Under the pieces are notes generated by a model, which was given only the letters and a program-made list of their open reading frames with translations, searched no databases and had not been told where the DNA came from. Below are positions 27,083-36,618 of a DNA stretch of 64,000 bases, piece after piece (positions within the stretch are counted from its first letter, which is position 1; every line of letters starts with the position of its first letter). The DNA is taken from NCBI GenBank assembly GCA_021731815.1, contig JAKFWO010000029.1, positions 1 to 64,000 on the forward strand. The letters are read 5' to 3'. Both the position numbers and the translations under genes were made by a program. This DNA is from Hyphomonadaceae bacterium. GTDB taxonomy: Bacteria > Pseudomonadota > Alphaproteobacteria > Caulobacterales > Aquidulcibacteraceae.

Positions 27083-28372
27083 ATGCGTAATATCGTGGTG
27101 ATCGGTGCCCAATGGGGCGACGAGGGCAAGGGAAAGATCGTCGATTGGCTGTCCGCGCGCGCCGATGTCGTGGTTCGCTTTCAGGGTGGCCACAATGCCG
27201 GCCACACTTTGGTCGTGGATGGAACGGTCTATAAACTGTCCCTGCTGCCTTCGGGACTGGTGCGCGGTAAATTCTCGGTGATCGGCAATGGCGTCGTCGT
27301 GGATCCATGGGCGCTGCTCGATGAAATCGCGCGGCTTACCGTTCAGGGGCTCAATGTTACGCCCGACCAATTGCTTCTGTCCGACCGGGCCTGCCTCATC
27401 CTGCCGTTTCACCGCGACCTCGATTCCGGGCGCGAGGCCGCGGCCGGAGCGGGAAAAATCGGCACGACGCGGCGCGGCATCGGCCCCGCTTATGAGGACA
27501 AGGTGGGCCGCCGGGCGATCCGCATCATCGACCTTGCGGACCCGGCAATTCTCGAATTGAAGATTGGCCGCCTGCTCGCCCATCACAATGCGTTGCGGCG
27601 CGGGCTCGATCTGGCCGAAATCGATGCGACAGGCCTGTTGAGGGATCTGCTCGCCATCGCGCCGCAGATCCTTGCCTTTGCGGGGGCCGCGGGACAGATA
27701 TTGGAAGCCCGCATGCAAGCGGGTGCCCGCATCCTGTTCGAAGGGGCACAGGGCACGGGGCTCGATGTCGATCACGGGTCCTATCCCTTTGTCACCTCCT
27801 CCAACACTCTTGCGGGCCAGGCGGCGGCAGGCTCCGGGCTGGGGCCGGATTCGTTGCATTATGTGCTCGGCGTGGCCAAGGCCTATGCGACACGGGTGGG
27901 CGAAGGCCCGTTCCCGACCGAATTGTCCGATGCCACCGGGGCGCTGATCGGCGAACGCGGTCATGAATTCGGTACGGTCACCGGACGCGCCCGGCGCTGT
28001 GGCTGGATCGACCTCGTGGCGCTGCGCGATGCCTGCCGGCTCAATGGGGTGAGCGGGCTGGCCATCACCAAGCTCGACGTACTGGACGGATTACCCGAAA
28101 TCCGGCTGTGCACGGCCTATCGGGTGGATGGCGAAATGCTGGACCATGTTCCGGCCGGGATGCGGGCGCTCGCTGCCTGCGAGCCCGTCTATGAGACGCT
28201 GCCGGGGTGGCCCGCGCCGACCCGGGGGCTGCGCCGGCTGGAGGACCTTCCAGAGGCCGCGCGCGCCCTGCTGGACCGGATCGCGACCTTGGCGGGGCGA
28301 CCGATCGCGCTGGTCTCCACCAGCCCGGAACGGCTTGATGTCATTGAAACCGCACAATTTGCGGCCAGATGA
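27083..28372 (+). CDS. purA: Adenylosuccinate synthetase
   Basis: PurA joins IMP and aspartate with GTP on the way to AMP. The N-terminal [16 protein letters not shown] (GTP P-loop), the [10 protein letters not shown] stretch and the [15 protein letters not shown] segment are all present. The protein is 429 residues, the normal length. The ATG at 27083 matches the family start ([18 protein letters not shown]); its ribosome site is weak. A hairpin lies just after the stop. Confidence 0.97.
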   Translation: MRNIVVIGAQWGDEGKGKIVDWLSARADVVVRFQGGHNAGHTLVVDGTVYKLSLLPSGLVRGKFSVIGNGVVVDPWALLDEIARLTVQGLNVTPDQLLLSDRACLILPFHRDLDSGREAAAGAGKIGTTRRGIGPAYEDKVGRRAIRIIDLADPAILELKIGRLLAHHNALRRGLDLAEIDATGLLRDLLAIAPQILAFAGAAGQILEARMQAGARILFEGAQGTGLDVDHGSYPFVTSSNTLAGQAAAGSGLGPDSLHYVLGVAKAYATRVGEGPFPTELSDATGALIGERGHEFGTVTGRARRCGWIDLVALRDACRLNGVSGLAITKLDVLDGLPEIRLCTAYRVDGEMLDHVPAGMRALAACEPVYETLPGWPAPTRGLRRLEDLPEAARALLDRIATLAGRPIALVSTSPERLDVIETAQFAAR

Positions 28373-28380
28373 TCCTCAAT

Positions 28381-28409
28381 GCGGGCGGGTCGTGTGTTTT
28401 CGCGCCCGC
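28381..28409 (+). terminator. Hairpin after purA
   Basis: GCGGGCG and CGCCCGC form a 7-bp stem around a 15-nt loop, starting 9 nt after the purA stop. There is no U-run, so factor-independent termination is uncertain. The following 250 bp up to the sigma gene show no gene. Confidence 0.35.
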
Positions 28410-28665
28410 GATCAATGCAGAACAGGCGCCGGGGGGCAATCCCCTGGTCCGGTGAACCGGGATGTCACACATCCATGGTGGCGTCTCTCGCCGGCGGCTC
28501 TTGTGCGCGCTGCCCCGCCATGCGACCATACCGCCTGCGAGCCCAGCCGGGCCGACGGGAAATTGCGCGTTCCAATTTTGTTGTGGGAATTTTCCCGGAA
28601 ATGGCCGCTGACGCAGTAACCATTTCCGACCAATGCCGTCCAATGATCCGTGGAAGGAAACGACG

Positions 28666-29424
28666 ATGGCGGCACCCGACATTGATCCTCTGTGGCTTGA
28701 GGACGTGGAACTGCTGTCGCGGGCTGCCGCGCGCGACAATATTGCCGCCCGCGCTCTGACCCTGCGCTATAACCAGCGCCTGTTCCGGGCGGCCTTTGGC
28801 GTTCTCAGGGACCGGGCGGATGCGGAAGACGTCGTTCAGGATGCGTGGCTCAAGGCGATTCGCGGATCCCACGGATTCGGAGGCAAATCATCGCTGGGGA
28901 CCTGGCTGACACGCATCGTGATCAATGAGGCGATCGAGCGCAAGCGTGCGCGGGCCCGGCGCAAGCGCGCTTTGGACGACAAGGATATCGTGGTGCTGAA
29001 CGAATATCGCGACCGTTTCATGAGCGCCCGGCAAGCCGAAACCTCCCCGGAAGCCGGGGTGGCGCGCGGCCAGATCGCGAGATTGCTCGAAACCGAGATC
29101 GCCAGACTGCCGGCGCAATATAGTTTGATCATCCTGCTGCGTGATGTCGAGGAAATGTCCATTGAGGAAGCTTCGGAAGCGTTGGGCATTTCGCGACAAT
29201 TGGTCAAAACCCGTTTGTTTCGCGCACGCCGACGGCTCCGCGAAGCACTCGGCCCCGAATTGCGCGAAGCCCTTAGGGACAGTTTCATCTTTGCCGGCGC
29301 GGATTGCGCCAGGCTCACCACGCGCGTCCTCGATGCGCTCGACGTGACTGGGGACCAGTCATCGCCGGGCAATCAGGTTTTTGCGCCTAACCAGAGGGAA
29401 ATGATCCATGACCAACCAAAATGA
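28666..29424 (+). CDS. ECF-type RNA polymerase sigma factor
   Basis: This 252-residue sigma-70 family protein has region 2 (DAEDVVQDAWLKAI and LGTWLTRIVINEAIERKR) and region 4 (LPAQYSLIILLRDVEEMSIEEASEALGISRQLVKTRLFRARR, cited in part). Region 3 is missing, as in group 4 (ECF) factors. A C-terminal extension of about 45 residues contains a Cys. The start at 28666 is preferred because GGAAGGA lies 8 nt upstream; an ATG 33 bp earlier is possible. The 3' end overlaps the ferritin-like gene by 17 bp. No anti-sigma factor gene is adjacent, so how it is held inactive is not visible. Confidence 0.92.
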   Translation: MAAPDIDPLWLEDVELLSRAAARDNIAARALTLRYNQRLFRAAFGVLRDRADAEDVVQDAWLKAIRGSHGFGGKSSLGTWLTRIVINEAIERKRARARRKRALDDKDIVVLNEYRDRFMSARQAETSPEAGVARGQIARLLETEIARLPAQYSLIILLRDVEEMSIEEASEALGISRQLVKTRLFRARRRLREALGPELREALRDSFIFAGADCARLTTRVLDALDVTGDQSSPGNQVFAPNQREMIHDQPK

Positions 29425-30016
29425 CTCTCCCGGGGCATCCCGCCGCGGGCTGCTGCTCGGCGCCGGACAGACCCTGTCCATCGCCGGGATCGCTGCCTTT
29501 GTCGGTGCAAGCCCCAGCGCTTTTGCCAAGGAATACAAGGGCAAGAACAAGGCAAAAAAAGGCGCGACAAGTGGTGATGTCGCGATCCTGAATGCGGCGC
29601 TCGCGCTCGAGCATGAAGGCATTGCCGCCTACACGCTCGCCGCCGGCAGCGGTCTGCTGACCCCGGATGTTCTGAAGCTCGGCGTCATTTTCCGCGGCCA
29701 CCATCAGGGCCACCGGGATCTCATGGCCGACGCCGTGCGCAAATTGGGCGGCACACCAGCCGAAGCGAAGCCCGATTCGGAATATGCCGTGTCGCTCAAT
29801 GCGGGCGCGCTGATGAATCAGACCGACGTGCTGAAACTGGCACTCAAGCTCGAGCGTGGCGCGACCAATGCCTATCTCAGCCTGATCCCGCAATTGGGCG
29901 TCGATTTCCACCAGGTGGCCGCACGGATGGCGGGCGATGAAGCCTTCCACGTCGCAATCCTCGCCAGCGCATTGGGCGAACCGGTTCCGGAAGCCGCATT
30001 GATGTTCGGAGCCTGA
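29408..30016 (+). CDS. Tat-exported ferritin-like domain protein
   Basis: This 202-residue protein has a twin-arginine-type leader (SRRGLLLGAG at 11-20, then a hydrophobic stretch to about residue 40, with ASPSAFA before the likely cleavage). The mature part is a four-helix ferritin-like domain (PF13668 type). Candidate metal ligands repeat as expected: E68 and E70, H98-H102, E149, then E178 and H181. Tat export suggests folding with metal before transport to the periplasm. It starts inside the sigma gene and ends 3 bp before the cytochrome gene. Iron binding or oxidation is a reasonable guess; a manganese catalase-like role is not excluded. Confidence 0.85.
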   Translation: MTNQNDSPGASRRGLLLGAGQTLSIAGIAAFVGASPSAFAKEYKGKNKAKKGATSGDVAILNAALALEHEGIAAYTLAAGSGLLTPDVLKLGVIFRGHHQGHRDLMADAVRKLGGTPAEAKPDSEYAVSLNAGALMNQTDVLKLALKLERGATNAYLSLIPQLGVDFHQVAARMAGDEAFHVAILASALGEPVPEAALMFGA

Positions 30017-30019
30017 GCC

Positions 30020-30520
30020 ATGACCGCCGCAAAGTGTATTTCGACAGCGTCTGCCGTCCTGACCCGTCGGTTCCCGCCGGGTTTGTCCAGGATGGGCTTT
30101 GCGGCGGTTTTCTTTCTCGCGGGCGGGCTTGGGACCCCGGCTTTCGCCCAATCCCCGCCAGCCATAGCGGGCGACGCCGTTCGCGGGGCCAAATTATACG
30201 AAGCCCGCTGCGAGGCCTGCCATTCGATCGACCATTCGCGTATCGGCCCATCGCATCGGGGCGTGGTGGGGCGCGCCTCCGCCGCGGTCAAGGATTTCAC
30301 CTATACGCCGGCGCTCAAAAAGCTGAAGGTCACCTGGACCCCGGCCAATCTTGACCGCTGGCTGGCCTCGCCACCGAAAATGGCCAAGGGGACTTCGATG
30401 GGCATCAATGTGCCCGTGGCCAAGGACCGGACCGACATCATCGCTTATCTGGCGACCCAAACGGATCCCACCGCCGCCGCAGCCAAACCCGCAGCGCCGG
30501 CCACGCCGACAAAGAAATAG
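30020..30520 (+). CDS. Small periplasmic cytochrome c
   Basis: This 166-residue protein has a long leader ending AFAQ (about residue 44). One class I cytochrome c domain follows, with CEACH at 64-68 and the likely axial Met at 127 (KGTSMGIN). A Pro/Ala/Lys tail ends the protein. It resembles c2/c550 carriers. The start codon lies 3 bp after the ferritin-like stop, so sigma factor, ferritin-like protein and cytochrome form one tight operon. It would sit in the periplasm with the ferritin-like protein, and electron transfer between them is conceivable. Confidence 0.9.
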   Translation: MTAAKCISTASAVLTRRFPPGLSRMGFAAVFFLAGGLGTPAFAQSPPAIAGDAVRGAKLYEARCEACHSIDHSRIGPSHRGVVGRASAAVKDFTYTPALKKLKVTWTPANLDRWLASPPKMAKGTSMGINVPVAKDRTDIIAYLATQTDPTAAAAKPAAPATPTKK

Positions 30521-30549
30521 CCGGGGAAATAGCCGGGGAAATAGCCGGG
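30514..30549. repeat. Three exact 12-bp units spanning the cytochrome c stop codon
   Basis: GAAATAGCCGGG occurs three times without a mismatch. Because 12 is a multiple of 3, every copy carries an in-frame TAG, giving three stop codons in series. Confidence 0.93.
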
Positions 30550-30589
30550 TCCGCCCAGCGTCACAGGGTATTCAGGCTCGGGTATGGGT

Positions 30590-33145
30590 CTATTCCGGCC
30601 GGGGCCTGGCACGACGGGTCGGGATTGCTGTCAGCGGATCGTCCGGCCAGAGATGTTTGGGATAGCGACCTTTCATCTCGGCCTTCACCGCCGCATAGGA
30701 TCCGCGCCAGAAGCCCGGCAAATCGCGGGTAATCTGGATCGGCCGCCCGGCCGGCGACAGCAATTCAATGACCAAAGGAATCTCGCGCAGACCAAGCACC
30801 GGGTGCCGGGCAATGCCCAGCATTTCCTGAAGCCGCACCGAGATGCGCGGTCCCCCTTCGGCCCCATAATCGATGGCGAGCCGCGTGCCGGTCGGTGCTT
30901 CGATAGATGTCGGGGCGAGCCGGTCCAGCAATCGGCGCTGGTCGCGGGACAATAGCCCATGAAGCGCCGCCAGCAATCGCCCGTCGGACAGCGCGTCAAA
31001 GCCGGTCTCGCCGACCAGAAATGGCGCGAGCCAGGTTTCCGCAGTGCCCGGAAGGGCTTCATCGCCCAGATCCGGCCACGAATCGGGACCATCACTGGCG
31101 CGCAGGAATTCCACACGCGCGCGCAGCGCCTGTTCGTGGGAACCCCAGGGCAGAATGGCACTTCCATGGGCGCGCAGGCAGGCCAGCAGGGCCGGCACCC
31201 GTTCCTCGACCGGCACCGGGATTTGCGCTTCTGAAAAAGGCAATTTGAGCAATCGTCTGACCCGCATTGCCCGCAGATTGCGGCGGGCGGGGTCGAATTC
31301 GACGATCGTCTCGTCACTCAGGCCCGGCCCGGCGGCGCGCAAGGCTTCGGCTTCGGTCAAAGCAGCCCCGAGCATCATGCGCAAGCGCGGGCCTGCGCCT
31401 TGTGCCTCGGCCACCGCGATAAAGCCGGCGCGCGCCAGCGGATCATGAGGGTCGACATGGACCTCCTTGCCATTGGCCATCAGAAAGGCGCCGGCGCGAC
31501 CCGGCCGGGCTTTCGCGATGCGGTCGGGCATGCCCAAAGCCAGAATGAGCCCCGCCGAAGCATCGGTGCCGCCCTTTGCGGCGGAATTGGACGGTCCTGC
31601 CGCGCGCGCCGCCCATTGCAATGCGAGCGCCCGGCCATCCCGCGCCCGCGCATTCCGGTCGCGCCGGAACGCTGCCCATCGGACGTCGAGATCGGTTCCG
31701 CCTCCGCCCAAAGCGGGCTCCGACAATAACAGCGCGAGCTCTGCGCCTGCGGAGCCGAAACCCGCCGCACTCGCCCGCAGCACCAGCGCACTCAGTCGCG
31801 GGCTCAGTCCCATTCCGGACATGGAACGACCGAGCTCTGTCAACGCGCCGCCCGCATCGAGCGCGCCAAGCGCCACCAATTCCGCGCGCGCGGCGGCAAA
31901 TTTGTCGGGCGGCGGCGGATCGGCGAATTTGAGCCCCAGACAATCGCGCGCGCCCCATTGGGCGAGGTCGAGGGCAAGGCCCGTCAAATCGGTCTCGAGG
32001 ATTTCGGGACGGCTGAAGGCGGGAAGCGCCTGGGTCTGGGCTTCGTCCCACAGGCGAATGCACAGACCCGGCGCGGTCCGTCCGGCGCGACCCCGCCGCT
32101 GATCGGCACTGGCACGCGAGACGCGTTGGGTGACCAGGCGGCTCAAGCCGCTGGCCGGGTCATAGACCGGGGCGCGCGCCAGCCCCGAATCCACCACGAT
32201 GCGCACGCCCTCGATGGTCAGCGAGGTCTCGGCGATCGCGGTCGCCAGCACGATCTTGCGCCGCCCCCCGGGTGCCGGGGCGATGGCGAGGCGCTGGGCG
32301 GAAAAATCCATTCCCCCGAACAAAGGCGCGATGGTAAATTCGGGCGCGGTCAAGCGCTCGCGCAGGATGCGCCCGGTACGGTGGATTTCCGCCTGGCCCG
32401 GCAGAAAGGCCAGCACCGAGCCGGGCGACGAGTGCAGAGCGCGCAGGATGGCGGCGGCCATGGCGGGCTCCGGCGGGGAATGGGCATCGCGCGGCGCATA
32501 GCGGGTTTCGACCGGAAACATCCGCCCGGCGGAATGGATGACCGGAGCCGGCCGCCCATCCGCATCCGCCATCAGGGCACTGATCCGCGCACCATCCAGC
32601 GTCGCCGACATGGCCAGAAGCCGCAGATCGGGCCGCAGGGCCGCCTGGCTCTCCAGCGCAAGGGCAAGGCCGAGATCGCCGGCAAGGCTGCGCTCGTGAA
32701 TTTCGTCGAAGATCACCGCGCCAATCCCGTCAAGCCCCGGATCGTCGAGGATCATCCGGGTGAATACGCCCTCCGTCACCACAAGGATGCGGGTGCGGGC
32801 CGAGATCCGCGATTCGAGCCGGATGCGGTAGCCGACGGTTTCGCCCAATGTTTCGCCGAGATTCTCGGCGAGCCGCTCGGCCGCCGCGCGGGCGGCAAGG
32901 CGCCGGGGCTCAAGCAGCAGGATCGTGCGGTCGCCCCGCCACGACGCATTGAGCAAAGCGAGCGGCACGAGGCTGGTTTTGCCCGCGCCGGGCGGGGCGC
33001 TGAGCACGGCATTGGTCCCGCACGCGAGCGCTTCGAGAAGATCCGGAACCACCATCGCCACCGGCAGATCGGCGAGCCCCGCCGGATTCACGCCGGGCGG
33101 CAAAAGGGTCGAAAGCGCATCCGCCGAAAGGAGAGGGCGATCCAT
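30590..33145 (-). CDS. hrpB: ATP-dependent RNA helicase HrpB
   Basis: This 851-residue DEAH-box helicase of the HrpB family has Walker A in APPGAGKTS (about residue 48), a DEIH motif, SAT, and motif VI in QRRGRAGR. The helicase-associated and C-terminal HrpB domains follow, including the conserved ending with LPGFWRGSYAAVKAEMKGRYPKHLWP (part quoted). Its in vivo role in RNA metabolism is poorly defined. The ATG at 33145 has only a weak ribosome site. It begins 7 bp after the proB stop, so it is read from the proB transcript. Confidence 0.93.
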   Translation of the reverse strand: MDRPLLSADALSTLLPPGVNPAGLADLPVAMVVPDLLEALACGTNAVLSAPPGAGKTSLVPLALLNASWRGDRTILLLEPRRLAARAAAERLAENLGETLGETVGYRIRLESRISARTRILVVTEGVFTRMILDDPGLDGIGAVIFDEIHERSLAGDLGLALALESQAALRPDLRLLAMSATLDGARISALMADADGRPAPVIHSAGRMFPVETRYAPRDAHSPPEPAMAAAILRALHSSPGSVLAFLPGQAEIHRTGRILRERLTAPEFTIAPLFGGMDFSAQRLAIAPAPGGRRKIVLATAIAETSLTIEGVRIVVDSGLARAPVYDPASGLSRLVTQRVSRASADQRRGRAGRTAPGLCIRLWDEAQTQALPAFSRPEILETDLTGLALDLAQWGARDCLGLKFADPPPPDKFAAARAELVALGALDAGGALTELGRSMSGMGLSPRLSALVLRASAAGFGSAGAELALLLSEPALGGGGTDLDVRWAAFRRDRNARARDGRALALQWAARAAGPSNSAAKGGTDASAGLILALGMPDRIAKARPGRAGAFLMANGKEVHVDPHDPLARAGFIAVAEAQGAGPRLRMMLGAALTEAEALRAAGPGLSDETIVEFDPARRNLRAMRVRRLLKLPFSEAQIPVPVEERVPALLACLRAHGSAILPWGSHEQALRARVEFLRASDGPDSWPDLGDEALPGTAETWLAPFLVGETGFDALSDGRLLAALHGLLSRDQRRLLDRLAPTSIEAPTGTRLAIDYGAEGGPRISVRLQEMLGIARHPVLGLREIPLVIELLSPAGRPIQITRDLPGFWRGSYAAVKAEMKGRYPKHLWPDDPLTAIPTRRARPRPE

Positions 33146-33152
33146 TGCGGGC

Positions 33153-34289
33153 TCAATCGGCGAGGGCCAGATCATCGCGATGGATGATGGCCGGACGCCC
33201 CCGATAGCCCAGCACGCGCTCAACCTCGTCGGATTTTCGCCCCATGATGGCGCGGCAATGGTCGGCCGACCACGCCGAAATCCCCTTGCCAACCAGCGTG
33301 CCCGCACTGTCGCGCACGGCCACAGCGTCGCCACGCCCGAAACTGCCCTCGACCCCGATGATGCCGACCGCGAGCAGGCTCGCCCCGCCCCGCAAGGCGC
33401 GCGCGGCCCCCTCATCGACGACAAGGACACCGAGCGGATTGAGCCCGCCCTTCAACCATTGCCGCCGCGCGCCATGCGGCGTTTCCGGCGGCAGAAAAAA
33501 ACTGGCCGGAGCACCGGATTCGAGCCCCTTCAGGGGATTGAAAGCCTCGCCCCGGAAAATCGCGGTCGCGCAGCCCGCCCCCCAGGCGATGCGCGCTGCC
33601 TCGATTTTGGTGCGCATCCCGCCCGAGCCCATTCCTTTCGCATCGGGTGCGCCGGCCATGGCCTCGATTTCCGGGGTCAGCGCTCTGATCTCCGGAACAT
33701 GGCAGGCATCAGGGAATTTGCGCGGATCGGCGGTGTAGAGCCCGTCCACATCCGACAAGAGCAATAGCAGATCCGCCGCGACCATTTGGGAGACGCGCGC
33801 GGCAAGGCGGTCATTGTCGCCATAGCGGATTTCGGCGGTGGCGACCGTGTCATTCTCGTTGATCACCGGCACGGCACTGAAAGAGAGCAAGGTCTCGAGT
33901 GTCGCGCGCGCATTGAGCCAGCGGCGGCGCGTCTCGGTGTCGTCGAGCGTCAGCAGAGCCTGGGCGGCAAGGATCCCGAACGGCGCAAAAGCATGGCCCC
34001 AGGCCCCCATCAACAATGTCTGGCCGATGGCCGCGGCGGCCTGCTTTTCCTCCAGCGCCGGGGATTTCGAGAGGCCGAGCGCACGCCGCCCCAGAGCCAC
34101 CGCCCCCGAGGACACCACGAGAACCTGCCTGCCTGCGTCGCGCCAGCGGGAAATGTCGGTGGCAAGGCTCGCCAGCCATTCCGCGCGCGGGGCACCGCTG
34201 TCGGGATCCACGATCAGCGACGAGCCGATCTTGACCACCACGCGCCGGGCCGAAGCCAGCATTGCGTGCGGGGTGGACGTGGCTGACAT
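33153..34289 (-). CDS. proB: Glutamate 5-kinase
   Basis: ProB phosphorylates glutamate in the first step of proline synthesis. The amino acid kinase domain shows [26 protein letters not shown] and the [18 protein letters not shown] block. A C-terminal PUA domain follows (from about residue 285: [20 protein letters not shown]). At 378 residues it has the standard length. The ATG has AAGGAG 4 nt upstream. proA is not adjacent, nor is obg, which often precedes proB; hrpB follows instead. Confidence 0.95.
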   Translation of the reverse strand: MSATSTPHAMLASARRVVVKIGSSLIVDPDSGAPRAEWLASLATDISRWRDAGRQVLVVSSGAVALGRRALGLSKSPALEEKQAAAAIGQTLLMGAWGHAFAPFGILAAQALLTLDDTETRRRWLNARATLETLLSFSAVPVINENDTVATAEIRYGDNDRLAARVSQMVAADLLLLLSDVDGLYTADPRKFPDACHVPEIRALTPEIEAMAGAPDAKGMGSGGMRTKIEAARIAWGAGCATAIFRGEAFNPLKGLESGAPASFFLPPETPHGARRQWLKGGLNPLGVLVVDEGAARALRGGASLLAVGIIGVEGSFGRGDAVAVRDSAGTLVGKGISAWSADHCRAIMGRKSDEVERVLGYRGRPAIIHRDDLALAD

Positions 34290-34469
34290 GGGGCTCCTTT
34301 CCCGAAAAGCTTTATCACTCATCCCGCATTTTCAATTCCCTGGAACGCATAAGCCCTGACACAGGGCCCGATCAAGCACTCACCATTCTCATGGTCCGCG
34401 CAATCCGGTTTACCTCGGCCCGTCACGGCCGCGAAAGCCACACCCCGGGCCCAAAATCAGAAAACGGTC

Positions 34470-36230
34470 TCACATCCGTTCGGGTGCCTCAATTCCCAGC
34501 AGGTCGAGCGTAAGCAGCAATTGCCGAAGCGTAACTTCAGCAAGGCGCGCCCGCGACGCCCGCAGATCCGCCGGGGCCTCAAGGATCGGGCAATTGGCGT
34601 AAAATGCTGAAAAGGCTTGCGCCAGAGTGAAAGCGTGTTCGCACAAGAAATGCGGCATGCGCTTGTCATAGGCGCTGCGCAAGGCGGCATCGAACGCGTC
34701 AAGCCTGAGCACCAGCGCGCGTTCCCTTGGGTCGGAGAGGATTATGGGTCCAGATTCATTCCCGGACTCGCGCAATTTACGCAGCATCGAGCGAATGCGC
34801 ACTGCTGCATAGAGGAGATAGGGTCCGGTCCGCCCCTCGAAACTCATGAACTGGTCAAGATCGAACACGTAATTCGTGGTTCTCACGGCCTGAAGATCGG
34901 CAAATTTGATCGCCGCGATCGCCACCTTGTGCGCAATGTCCGCGCGTTCTGCGGGTGAAAAATCCTCGCCAATCCCCGCTTCGTCGAGCCGCGCCTGCGC
35001 CTTGTCCACGGCCTGGGAAATCAGATCGTGGAGTTTCATTACGCCGCCCGCGCGGGTCTTGAACGGTTTGCCATCCGGTCCGTTCATGGTGCCGAAGCCG
35101 ATATGTTCGAGCTGGTCGCGCTGCAAATAACCGGCAAGATCGCTTGCACGAAAGACCTGCTCGAAATGGTCTGACTGGCGCGCATCGACAAAATAGAGGA
35201 CAAGATCCGGATCAATGGTCCGCGATCGTTGCACAATGGTGGCGAGGTCGGTCGTTCCATACATGGCGGAGCCCTCCGAGGACACGACCAGAAGCGGCGG
35301 CAATTCACGCTTGTCTTCGGCACGCACCACGCGAATGATGCGTGCGCCCTGATCCTCGACCAACAGGCCTTTATGGGCGAGATCCTCAATCATTTCAGGA
35401 ATATAAGGATCCGCATCCGATTCTCCGTACCAGAAATCGAATTCCACCCCCAATGCGCCGAATTCGCGCTTCTGGGCCGTGCGGCTGACCGCCGCCATCT
35501 GCGCCCACAGCGCCCGATAGCCGGGATGGCCGTTCTGCAATTCGGCGGTGGCGCGGCGGGCCTTGTCGCGGCTCGCCGAATCCTCCTTGGCGCGGGCGGC
35601 GGCAAGCGGATAGAGGCGCTCGAGATCCTCAAGCGTGATCGGGCTCTCGACCGGATATTCATCCCTCAAAGCGGGGTCAAAGAAAGGCAAATCCGGACGT
35701 TCCTCGGCCAGTGCCGCAATCAGCAGGCCCATCTGGAACCCCCAATCGCCAAAATGGGCGTCACCCCACACTTCGTCGCCGCGAAACCGGAACAGGCGCT
35801 TGGCAGCGTCACCGATAATGGTTGCGCGCAAATGCCCGACATGCATGGGCTTGGCGACATTGGGACCGCCATAATCAATGATGATCCGCCGCGGAACCGC
35901 CACGTAACTGGCCCCGGCCCGCGAATCTGCCGCGATTTGCTCTGCCCGTCGGGTCAGTGCGGCATCGGACAGGCGCAGATTGATGAAGCCTGGACCAGCG
36001 CAATTCGCCTCGGCGAGATCGGGATCTTCCGCCAGATCCGCCACAATCCTTTCGGCCACAGCGCGCGGCACCTCGCCCACCGATTTCGCTGCCGGCATGG
36101 CCCCGTTGCACTGGAAATCCGCGAGGTCGGGCCGATCTGCGGGCTGTGCGCGCGCCCATTTCGGATCGAATCCCAGCCGCTCAAATGCCCCGACCAGTCT
36201 GGCCGACAGGATTGCAATAAAGTCTTGCAT
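34470..36230 (-). CDS. argS: Arginyl-tRNA synthetase
   Basis: This 586-residue class I synthetase charges tRNA-Arg. The N-terminal add-1 domain, the HIGH-type motif HVGHLRAT within [21 protein letters not shown] (part), and a C-terminal DALR anticodon-binding domain ending in EAPERM are seen. A KMSKS-like motif is replaced by [10 protein letters not shown], normal for ArgRS. The ATG lies 4 nt after GAGAGGAG. It precedes proB on the minus strand with about 180 bp between. Confidence 0.96.
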   Translation of the reverse strand: MQDFIAILSARLVGAFERLGFDPKWARAQPADRPDLADFQCNGAMPAAKSVGEVPRAVAERIVADLAEDPDLAEANCAGPGFINLRLSDAALTRRAEQIAADSRAGASYVAVPRRIIIDYGGPNVAKPMHVGHLRATIIGDAAKRLFRFRGDEVWGDAHFGDWGFQMGLLIAALAEERPDLPFFDPALRDEYPVESPITLEDLERLYPLAAARAKEDSASRDKARRATAELQNGHPGYRALWAQMAAVSRTAQKREFGALGVEFDFWYGESDADPYIPEMIEDLAHKGLLVEDQGARIIRVVRAEDKRELPPLLVVSSEGSAMYGTTDLATIVQRSRTIDPDLVLYFVDARQSDHFEQVFRASDLAGYLQRDQLEHIGFGTMNGPDGKPFKTRAGGVMKLHDLISQAVDKAQARLDEAGIGEDFSPAERADIAHKVAIAAIKFADLQAVRTTNYVFDLDQFMSFEGRTGPYLLYAAVRIRSMLRKLRESGNESGPIILSDPRERALVLRLDAFDAALRSAYDKRMPHFLCEHAFTLAQAFSAFYANCPILEAPADLRASRARLAEVTLRQLLLTLDLLGIEAPERM

Positions 36231-36505
36231 CAATCTCCTCTCGAACGCACGATTGGGACCAGCCGGTGCCTGATCAGGGAAACGCGTGATCCAACAATCG
36301 CCACCGGCATCAGTACAATCTCCCTTCGCCATTTCGTTCCCCGGTCTTCCTCTCGGACGATCGCCGTCGAAAAACAATAGTCACCGATGACTTTCCCCTG
36401 AAATCGTCAGGCCACAGATTCGCGCCAAACCTTGACCATTGTTTTCCAGGAATTTCTGCGATTTCGTCTGCCATTCCCTGGTTGATCCGCTTGCAGGCAT
36501 CACTG

Positions 36506-36520
36506 GAACATAGTAGGAAC
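36506..36520. promoter_or_regulatory. Candidate LexA (SOS) box upstream of dnaE
   Basis: The sequence GAACATAGTAGGAAC is GAAC-N7-GAAC, the complement of the alphaproteobacterial LexA consensus GTTC-N7-GTTC. It lies about 100 bp before the dnaE start. An eight-base match of this kind is expected about once per 65 kb per orientation by chance, so position is the main support. Confidence 0.4.
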
Positions 36521-36535
36521 ATTCTCGCAAGCCGG

Positions 36536-36563
36536 ATGCACAGATGACCATGCACAGATGACC
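36536..36563. repeat. 14-bp tandem duplication upstream of dnaE
   Basis: ATGCACAGATGACC occurs twice in direct succession without a mismatch, followed by a partial third copy (ATGC). Confidence 0.9.
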
Positions 36564-36618
36564 ATGCGCCTGGCCGGGCTTCAATGCGCGCAGGTTGGGT
36601 CACGGGGAAAGAAACAGG

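Larger units (their letters stand above)
36231..36618. promoter_or_regulatory. Divergent argS / dnaE intergenic region
   Basis: This 388-bp region has no convincing gene. It should hold promoters for argS (minus) and dnaE (plus). It contains a LexA-type motif and a 14-bp tandem duplication, both listed separately. No promoter hexamers with good spacing stood out. Confidence 0.6.

Noticed and set aside
30514-30549. Possible CRISPR array at the 12-bp repeats
   Set aside because: Units are contiguous with no spacers, and far too short for CRISPR repeats. The same holds for the other tandem arrays.
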